64,000 nt of DNA from Symsagittifera roscoffensis. Taxonomy: Eukaryota; Xenacoelomorpha; Acoela; Convolutidae. Below the pieces are notes generated by a model. That model worked only from the letters and a program-made list of their open reading frames with translations. It made no database searches and had not been told where the DNA came from. This document shows positions 22,505-33,312 of the stretch, piece by piece. Position numbers and translations under genes: made by a program. Each line of letters starts with the position of its first letter. Position 1 is the stretch's first letter. The stretch is from contig NW_026971055.1 in assembly GCF_963678635.1 (NCBI RefSeq), positions 124,001-188,000 of the forward strand, given 5' to 3'.

Positions 22505-23529
22505 TTAATCTTTGTTAATGACAGTTTGATTATACTCTGAGTTAGAACTAATTTGCAAAATTGCTCCCAGAGTGTCGCTCTGTGAATTATTTTGAATTCT
22601 GTTGTTCCACGTTGATCTCAACCCAGCATGGGCATCAGGCAAACCATCGATATCATCACAAAGCTCAAATAGAGACCCATTTACTTTAGCTCTCAAGTTA
22701 GTTGCTTTTGCCCGAATACGTGATCTCAAATCGTTTGCAATACGAGCTCTCGATTTAACGGAACCGGCTTTTGTTGCATTTTGTTGTAGCTCCTTCAGGT
22801 CATGTAAAGCTTGAGTACGAACCCTATTGAGGAACTCCTTGTACTCCTGAATTATTTCGAGCAAACCTTCGAGTGACGCAATTTCAATTGCCAGACTCAA
22901 GTGTTTCAAAAAAATACGAAACTCTCACCCAAATTGTTTTTTATTTCTTCGACACATTTTATGTGTTCTTTTTCATATTCCTCAAGTTTTTCTGTGTTGG
23001 ACATTTTCGATACTCCAAGAGCAACTGTTGAGCCAGCGCCTGCTACCATAGCTGCAGCGCCCAGAGGGCGTACGATTGGGAATATAACTGCACCCACAAA
23101 AGCTAGCGAGCCGGTGAAAATCTGTGCCGTACTTTTGCTGTTATGTTCTCTGATCTCTTTGTTTGCTCTTTCCGCCCACTTATTAGCCTCTTTCGTAGTC
23201 ATTCTTAGTCTGTCTTGCGCTTCTTCTGCACGCCATTCAGTTTTTTTCATTTCCAGAGCAGTTTCATTTTGTTCTGATTTTATTTTGTGGAATCCATCCG
23301 ATACCTCTTTTTCGAGAGCAACCATGTCTTCTGCTTGTTTCGCCAAACACGAAATATCCTTCTTGAGCTGCCTCTCCACTGTTGCGAAATCTCTTGCTGC
23401 AATATCAAGGTGCGTTGTCTTGTAGTTATCATTTTCAAGGATGTCTTCGAGAGCCTGATAAACCGAATTGAAAGCAACTTTGTAACAACTTGAAATAGTT
23501 TTTGGCAAAGTAGTTCCTCCAGTAGCCAT
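22505..23529 (-). pseudogene. Coiled-coil protein with a hydrophobic hairpin, about 340 residues
   Basis: The start is MATGGTTLPKTISSCYKVAF at 23529, just downstream of an acceptor-like cgcttttag, so a non-coding first exon is likely. The protein has a long charged coiled coil (residues about 30-130), then the hydrophobic segment AQIFTGSLAFVGAVIFPIVR and PLGAAAMVAGAGSTVALGV (about 133-172), a second coiled coil (NTEKLEEYEKEHIKCVEEIK), and a C-terminal helical part (SLEGLLEIIQEYKEFLNRVR) ending near 22505. The 'coil, two hydrophobic segments, coil' plan parallels the gene at 6-7.7 kb but with no obvious sequence match. A pore- or membrane-associated role is only an analogy. The reading is not continuous: about one break, or an assembly error. 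Its 5' end is duplicated at about 25.1 kb. Confidence 0.6.
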
Positions 23530-23999
23530 TCTACGTCGTCTAAAAGCGAAAAAATTTTACAAAACCTTTAATAGATAGATTCATCTTATAGCAGAGAAAG
23601 TTTTTTCTAGTAAGAAATATGCATTTAATGAACAAAAACTCGATTATGTAGATGAATAAATAAACATGTTGAATAGAAGTCAGGAGAGTTCGCTTTTCTC
23701 GCAAAAATTTGCGGAATCTAAACTTCTTTTTAGTCAGTTTTGACCACATACCTTTTTTCAAACTTTAATTGGTTTGTCGACGAAATTTGTTGCAAACTTT
23801 TTTTGAAACTATATTGAAATAAAGCTGAGCGATCAATTTTGGTTCATATGAACAGGAGTGTCTCTGCATGGCGTGTTTGAAAGTTCCAATAAAACATATC
23901 ACAGATGTTCACAAGATGGATGTGTACCATTTAGTCATTAAATGGGAAATTTTTGATTTGTATTTTGTTTTTAAAAAATTTGAATTGAGATTGTCTTAC

Positions 24000-24181
24000 A
24001 TGGTTTTTTCGTGACAACTGAAACTCAAAAGTGGAAATCAGAACAGCCGAAATTACAATTGCGTGAAGGACGGGAAACGTGTACTTGAGTCCAAATACTA
24101 TCGGCAATTGGATTAATAAAATATCAAAAGTGTAGAGTTGTTTTGTTCCCGAAATAAATTCGAAAGAGGGTTTGTACTCAT
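24000..24181 (-). CDS. Exon of a membrane protein, unit 1
   Basis: Bordered by an acceptor (ggtttttacag) and a donor (CCAT|GTAAGA), it reads DEYKPSFEFISGTKQLYTFD, then ILLIQLPIVFGLKYTFPVLH and AIVISAVLISTFEFQLSRKN in phase 1. The hydrophobic part would make one or two transmembrane helices. The frame is open throughout. The exon is repeated in unit 2 at 25837-26019. I do not recognise the family. The stretch at 24545-24720 is a likely preceding exon of the same gene. Confidence 0.55.
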
Positions 24182-24544
24182 CTGTAAAAACCGTACGTTC
24201 CAGAGAATCATTTGACAGCTAGACTGGGGAGATTCCCAGTAAAATGATACGAAGGTCAAAAACTTATAAAATCTTTATCAAACTTCTTGAGCTATTTTCT
24301 GGATAGGTATTTATTCCTTGATTGGTTTCCTCACAGAGACTAGTTCAGGTGTTATTATTATGCCGTGAGCTCAACAATTTAATTACCTGAGACAGTTTCA
24401 ACTGGCCTAATTGATTATAGGGGAGTTTAATATTGATCGATATGAAAAGAATAATTTATACAATGTCTACAAAAAGTTACAACCATAGATACCGAGCCCT
24501 ATTTTTAACGACGTTCGAGTGTTTCAGGTATTCTGAGACCTGGC

Positions 24545-24720
24545 CATGGGAGTTTTCTTTTTTTTTCTAGAGTGGAGGATGTTATTTTGATAGTGTCTTC
24601 TAGGTTGTAACAATCTGGAATCTGGAAAATTCTGTGGCTAAATGAGTCAAAGTAGTTTGGTTTGAACAGACTGAGGTAGAAAAGCACGAAAGATAGTATC
24701 TCTGGCCCTCGAATCAATGG
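24545..24720 (-). CDS. Preceding exon of the membrane protein, unit 1
   Basis: After a possible acceptor (ttctatag), the minus strand reads LIRGPEILSFVLFYLSLFKP, then NYFDSFSHRIFQIPDCYNL and EDTIKITSSTLEKK. It contains one hydrophobic segment and then a soluble-looking part with a Cys. The 3' exon border is unclear. It lies about 360 bases upstream of the exon at 24000-24181 and on the same strand. Family unknown. Confidence 0.45.
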
Positions 24721-25114
24721 CTATAGAACCTGTTGTAACCTCCGACTAACTCAAACTCTAACTATCTGGTGTTTATGAGCACCAGTTTTGCCCGAAAGGG
24801 TTATCTAAAGTATCTAAAAGAGGCAATCGCTCAAAAATAAAGAGAGAAACAAGAGCTGCTTCTCTAAGTAACAAAGTGGAAATCATGTTTCACTTCAACT
24901 AAAAAATCTTTTCCGCTGTTAACAGATGCACTTTTGTCTTTATATTGTCGAACATTTAATCAACACAGAGACAAGCTTGAGGAGCAGTTTTTTCGTTATT
25001 TTTATCTTTTTGTTGTTTTCATGCAAAATGTAGTAGGCATGGCTGGCATTGGTAGTAGGACTCAATCAATTACATTTTTTTGAACTTGACTGTTAAAACA
25101 AAGTTCTAGTCTTC

Positions 25115-25197
25115 GAGAGCCTGATCAACCGAATTGAGAGCAATTGGTAACAACTTGGAACAATTTTTGGCAAAGTAATTCTTCCAGTAGCCATTCT
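25115..25197 (-). pseudogene. Truncated copy of the 5' end of the 22505-23529 gene
   Basis: It reads MATGRITLPKIVPSCYQLL, a diverged match to the gene's start, with the same upstream acceptor context (gcgacgtag). Only about the first 28 codons are included in the duplicated unit. It has promoter-side sequence but no gene body. Confidence 0.6.
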
Positions 25198-25446
25198 ACG
25201 TCGCCTAAAAGCGAAAAATTTTGCAAAACGTTTAATAGATAGATTCATCTTATAGCAGAGAAAGTTTTTTCTAGTAAGAAAAATGCATTTAATGAGCAAA
25301 AACTCGATTATGTAGATGAATAAATAAACATGTTGAAAAGAAGTCAGGAGAGTTCGCTTTTCTCGCAAAATTTGTGGAATCTAATAATCCTTTTAGTCAG
25401 TTTTGACCACATACCTTTTTTCAAACTTTTATTGGTTTGTCGACGA

Positions 25447-25620
25447 ATAACAACCCATATAAAAGTATACATACAAAAATTAGATTTAATTTTTTGGCGA
25501 AAAACTCAGAACAACCTAAATACTGTATAGCCGTTTTTTGGCAAAAAAACTCAACTAGAAAAACACCGTGTTGCAATAAGTATATTATAACGTGATTGTA
25601 TTACTGTTTTCTAACGTCAA
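25447..25620. repeat. Segment present only in unit 2
   Basis: About 170 bases interrupt the alignment between 'tttgtcgacgaa' and 'aatttgttgcaaac'. Either an insertion in unit 2 or a deletion in unit 1. I see no terminal inverted repeats or clear target duplication. Confidence 0.6.
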
Positions 25621-25836
25621 AATTTGTTGCAAACGTTTTTTGAAACCATATTGAAATATAGCTGAGCGATCAATTTTGGCTCATATGAACAGGAGTGTCT
25701 GTGCATGGCGTTTTTGAAAGTTCCAATAAAACATGTCACAGATGTTCACAAGATGGATGTGTACCATTTAGTCATTAAACGGTAAATTTTTCATTTGTAT
25801 TTTGTTTTTAAAAAATTTGAATTGAGTTTGTCTTAC

Positions 25837-26019
25837 ATGGTTTTTTCGTGACAACTGAAACTCAAAAATGGAAATAAGAACAGCCGAAATTACAATTGCG
25901 TGAAGGACGGGAAACGTGTACTTGAGTCCAAATACTATCGGCAATTGGATTAATAAAATATCAAAAGTGTAGAGTTGTTTTGTTCCCGAATTAAATTCGA
26001 AAGAGGGTTTTGTACTCAT
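25837..26019 (-). CDS. Exon of the membrane protein, unit 2 copy
   Basis: Copy of the exon at 24000-24181 with the same acceptor and donor. Relative to unit 1 there is one extra A in the codons for 'YKPSF', so the phase joining it to an upstream exon differs. The rest reads the same (FDILLIQLPIVFGLKYTF). It may be a non-functional duplicate. Confidence 0.45.
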
Positions 26020-26389
26020 CTGTAAAAAACGTACGTTCCAGAGAATCATTTGACAGCTAGACTGGGGAGATTCCCAGTAAAAAGATACGAAGGTCAAAAT
26101 TTTATAAAATCTTTATCAAACTTCTTGAGCTATTTTCTGGATAGGTATTTATTAATTGATTGGTTTCCTCACAGAGACTAGTTCAGGCGTTATTATTATG
26201 CCGTGAGCTCAACAATTTAATTACCTGAGACAGTTTCAACTGGCCTAATTGATTATAGGGGAGTTTAATATTGATCGATATGAAAAGAAAAATTTATACA
26301 ATGTCTACAAAAACATACAACCATAGATACCCAGCCCTATTTTTAATGACGTTCGAGTGTTTCAGGTATTCTGAGACCTGGCCATGGGA

Positions 26390-26554
26390 GTTTTCTTTTT
26401 TTTCTAGAGTGGAGGATGTTATTTTGATAGTGTCTTCTAGGTTGTAACAATCTGGAATCTGGAAAATTCTGTGGCTAAATGAGTCAAAGTAGTTTGGTTT
26501 GAACAGACTGAGGTAGAAAAGCACGAAAGATAGTATCTCTGGCCCTCGAATCAA
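26390..26554 (-). CDS. Preceding exon of the membrane protein, unit 2 copy
   Basis: Nearly identical to 24545-24720 in its open part (LIRGPEILSFVLFYLSLFKP, SFSHRIFQIPDCYNLEDTIK). It diverges after 'SSTLEKK' by an indel in an A run. Family unknown. Confidence 0.4.
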
Positions 26555-26949
26555 TGGCTATAGAACCTGTTGTAACCTCCTACTAACTCAAACTCTAACT
26601 ATCTGGTGTTTATGAGCACCAGTTTTGCCCGAAAAGGTTATCTAAAGTATCTAAAAGAGGCAATCGCTCAAAAATAAAGAGAGAAACAAGAGCTGCTTCT
26701 CTAAGTAACAAAGTGGAAATCATGTTTCACTTCAACTAAAAAATTTCTCCGCTAATAACAGATGCAATTTTGTTTTTATATTGTCGAACTTTTAATCAAC
26801 ACAGAGAAAAGCTTGAGGAGCAGTTTTTTTCGTTATTTTTATCTTTTTGTTGTTTTCATGCAAAATGTAGTAGGCATGGCTGGCATTGGTAGTAGGACTC
26901 AATCAATTACATTTTTTTCAACTTGACTGTTAAAACAAAGTTCTAGTCC

Positions 26950-27420
26950 CACTGAACGTATTTTTTGTAGCCAAGTTCAAAAATACTTGACAGGATTTAG
27001 GTTGAATCCTACAATTTTTTTGATAGCTGCAATTTTTTTTTGTTTTTTTTTTCACTTCAAGGAAGGAAGATTTTGTACTGCAACCGTTTGAAACTGGGTT
27101 CTGTCCAAATCTATAAAGGTCATGATCATGCTTGCAGACTGCTTCAATTTTCATGTAACCCTAGGTTGTTTGAAAGACAATTACACATAAGCAACCGTCC
27201 AATCACGTGAGAATTTTTTGCTTAATTTTTCTAAATTGTCTGTTCTGAAGAAAACTTTCCATCATTGAATTAGAAGTTAGATGAACAGTAATTTGGTCAC
27301 TGAAACATAATTCAAAACAATACTTTTCTGCTACTTTTTTACGATTATACCTTGTCCTCAGTTTTTGATCAGCTTCTTTTACATCACCACACTGAATAGA
27401 ACGAGAGTAATTTTAAAAAC
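26950..27420. other. Stretch without supported gene
   Basis: A small minus-strand frame (26930-27154) has a few Cys and His (KIEAVCKHDHDLYRFGQNPV) but no exon borders or family match. Confidence 0.35.
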
Positions 27421-27443
27421 CTTTGCTGTATTTTTTAAAGACT

Positions 27444-27510
27444 ATGGAGGTCGGAACATTCTGTGCTACTTGCGCAGTAACCGGCTCTTCTTGTTTATTT
27501 GTGTTGACCA
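27444..27510 (+). CDS. Possible N-terminal exon, MEVGTFCATCAVTG
   Basis: An ATG opens the peptide MEVGTFCATCAVTGSSC. A second copy at 28043 reads MVGTFCNVCTVTGYPS in the same upstream context (ttt(t/c)taaagactatgg). The shared F-C-x-x-C-x-V-T-G with differences at third positions and between residues suggests coding constraint. No downstream exon was found. Function unknown. Confidence 0.3.
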
Positions 27511-28042
27511 TTGAAAATTTTAGTTTGTTTTGGGTGTGTTTTAGTCTTTTTTAACGCCAAATAAGGTAACAGACATAATCATCTGGCTTTTATATTCAAG
27601 CCTATTTAGTTGTGACTCGAGCCCTTTTAAAAATTTTTTTTCTAATGTCGAGAAAAACTGGTTTCAAGTTTTTTGATTTTTCGTCTTAGTTCGAGCGAAT
27701 AAAACAAGCGAAATTGAGCAAATAAAACAAGCCTAATTTTAGACTTTAAAACCTAATTTTAAGCAGAAAAAAATCTAACTTTTGGGTTTTTTAGCTTCAT
27801 TTTGGGAACCAAAAACTTCAAAAAGCTCAAAAATTTATTATTATATTCGATGAAGTTTATGATTATTTTTTCTAGTCATTTTTCCAGATAATTTTTTTGT
27901 CCGATTTGCCTTTAATACTATGATTATCTAATATGCCTAAATTATAATTCAATTTTACGTGAGATCCTTTTATCACACCAAGCAGAAAAAACTAAACTAG
28001 TTTGGAAAAAAGTACCTTCTAACTTGTAGTTTTCTAAAGACT

Positions 28043-28100
28043 ATGGTCGGAACATTCTGTAATGTTTGTACAGTAACCGGCTATCCTTCTTTCTTATTAT
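28043..28100 (+). CDS. Possible N-terminal exon, MVGTFCNVCTVTG
   Basis: Second copy of the possible N-terminal exon at 27444, 600 bases downstream. It keeps the start codon and the F-C-x-x-C-x-V-T-G motif. The plus frame runs on to 28231 but loses protein character after the motif. Confidence 0.3.
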
Positions 28101-28229
28101 CTTTGTTTCATGTTATTTTCCAGGTCTACAAGGCCAATAGACTCATTCTCGAGCTAACTTTTTTCGAGCTAACTTTTATTTGGTGTGCAGTTTTAAAAAT
28201 GTTGTGTTTTATAGAAATCTTTGCCAGTT

Positions 28230-29440
28230 GATTCAGAAAGATTACGAAGACTTGCAAATGCTTTTTTCCTGAAGCGTGTATTTTTAGGAGCTTTCAAAAT
28301 TTTCCAAATAGAATTCCCATCTTTTGGATTTTGCTGTGGTATGAACTCTTTTTCAATTATTTTGTTCCAATTCTTCGATTTCAGGTTTTTCGAGTTTAGC
28401 AGCGGAAAGTTTCATTTGTTTGGCTAGAATCGAAATTCTTCTTTTTCAAAGAAGAGAAGTAGGGTTTGTATCTGAAGGCTTTATTGATTGGCGTAGAAAA
28501 AGATCTCAATTTTGCGTTCGTGGTAACAAAAACAATACCAGAATCTCGAAAACTCGATTTTTTTGTCTTGTTTTGAAGTTAGCATATTGATATCAACCTC
28601 TCATCTTGCGTACAAAGTCTTATTTTTATAAGCGTTTGTATTCTTTATCTTTTTGCCAAGGTACAGATAGGAATGCGTACCGCTATTTGAGACAGTAAAT
28701 TATTCAAAATTCCAACACTTTATCAGTTTTTCCATCTGAAACATACTAACCCGAACTTTTTTAAGAAAACAAGCTATTCGATATCCTAATAGATATGATT
28801 TTTTTCATCATTGCTGAAGTTTGCTGTATCGAAAAATTTCAGCGCCAAATTTTTATGAAACTAACCATCTTACCATTCCAAACCTCGTATCTTAACTTAT
28901 GGCAAAACCTATAACCTATCTTAAAATAGGATATCATTTTCCCTATCTTCATGCATAGCCTTCAGACTGGTTGTCTATAACCTATCTGAATACATGGGGG
29001 TCCGCGGGAACCCCATCCTCTCTCCTGGTCAGCCTCAATATGTTCTACTCGCAATCATGAGTTAAATGGTTTCAATGTGATACTGATATGCTGTAAGCCT
29101 TCTTGGAGTTGTCTTGTTTGCCACGCATGCAGAACTAACTTACTGATCATTATGGAACGTAGTAGAAATCGCTTTCTGATTTTTGACGCAAATTGTTTAC
29201 TTCTGGAAAATCTAGAAACAAATTGGTTCTTTTTTTTTGGAAAACAATGGTTAATTCTAATGAGTGCCAACTATTGTTTATTGGTTTTAGTTGCACAGAA
29301 ACGATAGCCAACATAAGCGATAATCAATTATAAACAGCTGATATACAAAAATATTGGAGGTTTGGGCTTTCACACTTATCGTGATTTAACTTTGATTTAA
29401 TTTAAGAATTAAAAATGATCATAAACACTTACTCACCTGG
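28230..29440. other. Stretch without supported gene
   Basis: No exon is supported. A GC-rich near-palindrome sits at 28994-29016. The repeated 'cctatc(t)' words around 28900-28990 suggest old repeat DNA. Confidence 0.4.
28994..29016. repeat. GC-rich near-palindrome
   Basis: ATGGGGGTCCGC and GGGAACCCCAT face each other with few mismatches. It stands out because the surrounding kilobases are strongly AT-rich. Confidence 0.6.
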
Positions 29441-29451
29441 CGAGAAGAGTT

Positions 29452-29503
29452 AGCAGATTTCGGTGTTTGAACAGATTTGCTGTGCTGCAAAATGCTTTTG
29501 TTT
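29452..29503 (-). CDS. Possible micro-exon, HSKSVQTPKSANSSRQ
   Basis: A pyrimidine-rich acceptor (cattttgcag) and a strong donor (CAG|GTGAGT) enclose about 48 bases reading HSKSVQTPKSANSSRQ in phase 0. The peptide is Ser-rich and basic. It lies 1.3 kb beyond the CFAP61 stop on the same strand, so it would belong to another gene. No partner exons were found. Confidence 0.25.
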
Positions 29504-29509
29504 TGAATT

Positions 29510-30828
29510 TTATGTGAGCCAGATCCTGTGGTCTGCTTTGATTTTAAAAGTTTTATTTGATACTGGCTGTAGATAATAGCAACTTCGTTAAATCACAAGA
29601 CAAATCAGACAAAATCTATCATTGAATTGAGCTCGTGATAAGCCTATGAGGTTTGCACTGCACGCCACGATAAAATTAGAAATAATACTTTTTGGCAGGC
29701 CAGAAATTGTGGTCTGAACAAGTTTTTTATAATTGTGACTTGATAAGGCTGGGCAATGAAGCTAACGTCATGCTCTCTAGCAAGTAAACCGTAGCACGTG
29801 CGATAGAGCACGAGACTGATCAGAAAAATTTATCGTTGAACGGAGTGCGTGTCCATTTTGGTGGTCCATTTTGACTCCTAGTGCATTTTAATAAACTGAC
29901 AAACCTATTTATCATGCAAAAGTGTCAAAACTTGTTTTTCAAATCTCTGAAATGAAAAATATATATATATATTTATTACTTGAACGGCCACAATGATGTA
30001 TTAGGTTTCCAAATTTGCTTGCAACAAGATAATACTAGCTGAATTGACAAAAAGCTAGCCATCAATGAACTCAGATTGTGATCCAAAGCAACTTTTTCTT
30101 GCTATCTGATAAATTGATAAAGGCTGTTTGTTTCGGCAAATTTTGACGACTAAGCATCTGTGCATCTATTTTGCAGTTTGTAAAAGTGGTAGAATAGGTT
30201 AAATGACTACGCCGTAGGTTACTTTTTTTACCTTGCTAATCAGTATTTTTCATTTAAAAGGTTCAAAAATAACCATGTCTCCTGATTACTCAGAATGCAA
30301 AACAATGATACAGTCAAACATTTAAATTCAAAAATAGATTTGATATTTTCAAATGGTTAAACAGTTGAGACGGTTAATATGAATTTCTCATGTGAGTTTT
30401 TGATTTGCACACAAAAGAATGCTAGTGCGAAACCAACTTCAATTGTTCGAGCAAAAGCTGGACTAAAAACCCTGTACAGTATAGGACATTTTTACAATTT
30501 ACATGAACTTCATACTTAGATGGCTTTGCATATATTTACAAGTCAGTCACTACAACTAACTTAAACGCCCACATCATCAATGAGGTTAAATGAGTTAACT
30601 ATTTGACGCTATATGAATTTGCATGTTGCGTGTAACATGAGCTTTTCTGTGAGTAGCTAAGTCAGTTAGTCAAATATAAGCTCTAATTAGGACAACTGAT
30701 CAAAGTAAAGGCAAAACGCGGCAGAGTTCTGACTATGGAAATAAAGCATCCAACATTAACATTTTAGAGTTTAGTTTCCAAATCCGTTCTCCACAACTGA
30801 GCCGTACTCATCTATTATAAGTATTCAT
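29510..30828. other. Region 3' of CFAP61
   Basis: No exon supported. The phrase 'aatcagacaaaatctatcattgaa' near 29600 recurs in variant form near 31368 and 35672, so a dispersed repeat is spread through the CFAP61 introns. Confidence 0.4.
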
Positions 30829-30969
30829 TTACAGCATGCCTGGTTTGGCATACATTGGCAGGTGGTAGTAGTTGTAGCTCAAGTAGGCCAGCAGTCTGGT
30901 CTCCACACTCTTCTTGTACCCTCCAGACTGGAACTCCTTCATCAGTTTGTTCCATTCTCCAGATTTCAT
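30829..30969 (-). CDS. CFAP61: CFAP61, terminal exon
   Basis: Forty-six codons and a TAA stop follow the acceptor ttttctag. The exon reads MKSGEWNKLMKEFQSGGYKK, SVETRLLAYLSYNYYHLPMY and AKPGML. The end matches the known C-terminus of CFAP61 (C20orf26), where a 'YL.YN.YHLPMYA.PG' tail is conserved. CFAP61 is an axonemal protein of the calmodulin- and radial-spoke-associated complex, needed for ciliary and sperm-tail motility. The exon is phase 0 and open throughout. The next exon upstream is at 32385. Confidence 0.88.
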   Translation of the reverse strand: MKSGEWNKLMKEFQSGGYKKSVETRLLAYLSYNYYHLPMYAKPGML

Positions 30970-32384
30970 CTAGAAAAACGAAAAAAAAAACAGATAAATT
31001 ACAACACAAGAATAACCGCTTTCCAGTTATTCTTATTCTCGATAAAAAAAAACAAAGAAAACAAACATTTTTTCATTATTTTTTCCAGACTGTTGTCGTT
31101 GTTTGTGCATGTGGGACTGATAATTGAAGGAAAAATTTACCATGGCCTTGATTAACGTGAAATAACAAAACCTTAGCATCTTTCACCAAAAATGAAATGA
31201 AACAATAAGATTGAATTTTCTCCCAAAAATGGTCTGAAAAGCAAAAAACAACATCTAACTATCATTTAGCGAAAAACAAAGAACATAGTCAACGGACTCA
31301 TGTTTACTTTGCAATGACGCGTAAGCTATTTTGATTAATACGAAAACGAGACAGCCACGAAACGGATCAGACGTAATCAATCATCGAATGGCGCTCGCGA
31401 ACTGTTCACTTTTGACCAGGTTAGCAACCTGCTAAAATAACAAAAACTGGTAATACTCTTTGACAACATAAATATTGTTCAAAACGCATAAGCACAGACA
31501 TGCCATTTACCAAATACGTCATGAAAAAAAAACTATGTGATTTACAAGAGCACGTGCTCTGTTCTCGTTTTCAACACACTTGCAACATGACGAGACTGGC
31601 TGAATTGCCCATGCTGGTAAAACCATTTGTCCACACTGAAAGCACGTGACAAGATGTATGAATCAACTGAGCTCGTAACCCCATCTTATTTCGAATCGAT
31701 GAAATCCTGAAGTCGCGGTCGGAATACCATTCGCCAAAACAACGCATTGTTGAGTTATTTAAACTTCGCCAAAAAACGAGAGCTTTAAAAATGTTAAGTG
31801 AATGAATTATAGCCACCTTAGAACTCGAAAACTAAAAAAAATGGAATCAGCCTGCGATGATTGGTATTTTGTTCAAATTAAACCAATTAAAAAAAATTGG
31901 ATCAACAGCAAGAAACAACTCAACTCTACTGAAAGTAAAAACCGATAACATTTTTTCGCGCCATTTGCGCTTTCATAAATGGAGAGAACAACTTACCTCA
32001 AGTATCTATGCGAATTCAAAAATGCATTAATATATATGGTGCACAGCTCTAGTAATAATAACATTTTAAGGCTGTTTCCTGAAACAAAAACAATCATCAA
32101 GACCGTCATAAAAACATAGCAAACATGCAGTTGGAAAAGTGTCATTGAACGAAAAGAAACAGGAAAAGGAAATGAAATGAACTTGAAAAAAAATCAAAGT
32201 CACACCGCGAAAAATCAAATTTGAGCCTGAAAAATGACTTTCTGAGAAAATACACCTACAACTTGACGATCCATATTTAATTATTGCTGTTTAAAAGGAA
32301 CAAGTCATCATACGTGCATCTGTAAACTTCTCTTATCTTTGAAAAGTGGAAAAATCTAAAATGAATATTTTCTGATTTGCTCAC

Positions 32385-32468
32385 CTCCATGTTTTCTTCG
32401 ATGATGGCTCGGACTTTCTGCGTGAACGAGTTCATCTCGCCGTCTTCACCTTCGTCTCCACTTTGAAC
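32385..32468 (-). CDS. CFAP61: CFAP61, penultimate exon
   Basis: Twenty-eight codons between a TAG acceptor and a GTGAGC donor, reading VQSGDEGEDGEMNSFTQKVR then AIIEENME. This is the variable acidic linker before the terminal exon in the family. Length is a multiple of three and it sits in phase 0 on both sides, consistent with its neighbours. Confidence 0.75.
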
Positions 32469-32631
32469 CTACACACAGATAACCGTTAATCGCGTAATTA
32501 CTTTTGCTGCATGCATCAAACTTTCGAAGAATGGTTAATTTTTTTCCAATACATGCCACAGCACTTTCTGGTGGGCAAGTGTTTAACTTGATGCAATATT
32601 CAGCCGCTCAAACTTTGAAACCATGTTATCT

Positions 32632-32689
32632 TTCATGAACAATCAAAGACATTCATGAACAATCAATGACATTCATGAACAATCAATGA
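32632..32689. repeat. Three tandem 20-bp units
   Basis: The unit tcatgaacaatcaatgacat is repeated nearly three times within the CFAP61 intron. Confidence 0.9.
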
Positions 32690-32817
32690 TTTCAGTGATT
32701 TAATTCTCATAATTCATTTCAAATTCATATCTGATAGCCTCATATCAATCTCGCATACCATGTTTTCTTTTATCAATTCACGATGATCATAACAATTTAT
32801 CTATATAAATGTCTCAC

Positions 32818-32944
32818 TGGAGGTGGGTTTGTGAGTATCTCTCTGATCTCGAGGAGGAGGTCTTCGAATCTGTCGTGGAACAGAGCCATGGCCCAGGGCT
32901 CCTCGAAGTATGTGTAGAAGTCCTTTATCAGACCCTCTTCGAAT
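32818..32944 (-). CDS. CFAP61: CFAP61 exon with 'EEPWAMALFHDRF' motif
   Basis: The exon completes an Arg codon split with the upstream exon and reads FEEGLIKDFYTYFEEPWAMA then LFHDRFEDLLLEIREILTNP. This corresponds to the CFAP61 segment with 'LYSYF.EPW.LALFHDRF.DL..ELR.IL'. Donor CCA|GTGAGA, phase 0. It is the best conserved piece of the gene in this window and fixes the identification. Confidence 0.92.
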
Positions 32945-33312
32945 CTAGCAGCAAACAAAAGTTAATTTGGTTTGCATGTAAATTGCAATAATAATGATTG
33001 TTTCGCCACATAAAACTCACTCAAATTATTTCTCCAAATCCTAGAACATTCTTAGCAATTTTTGTCTCGGCGCTTTTTTTTGGTCTCGGAGATTTTCATT
33101 AAAAAGTTTTTGGCACAATTTTTATTTGATACCATAGAACAACCCATAACTTCAAAAAAAAACAATTTAGAGCTCGATTGTATCTCAAAAATAGATCATA
33201 AATTCCGGACATTGTCAAATACGGTACAATGTTGCGTTATTTTAAACAATAGCAGCGCATCAATTTTTGCCAATTAAAGCCGAAAAAATAGGCAATTATC
33301 ACTGACTCTAAC

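Larger units (their letters stand above)
23449..25112. repeat. Tandem duplication, unit 1
   Basis: This 1.66-kb unit starts inside the coding region of the 22505-23529 gene, at 'gagcctgataaaccg', and ends at 'acaaagttctagtc'. There it abuts unit 2, which starts with the same words. It includes the 5' end of the gene, its upstream region and two exons of a membrane protein. Identity to unit 2 is about 95%. Confidence 0.85.
25113..26942. repeat. Tandem duplication, unit 2
   Basis: Same order as unit 1 but longer, because about 170 bases at 25447-25620 are present only here. It ends at 'acaaagttctagtc' before unrelated sequence at 26948. Differences from unit 1 are scattered substitutions and small indels. 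Confidence 0.85.

Noticed and set aside
22901-23425. 174-codon plus-strand frame rich in Ser, Ala and Leu
   Set aside because: Antisense shadow of the 22505-23529 coiled-coil gene; its apparent hydrophobicity mirrors Lys/Glu-rich codons.
32632-32689. CRISPR-like array
   Set aside because: Contiguous 20-bp units without spacers, in an animal intron; a simple tandem repeat.
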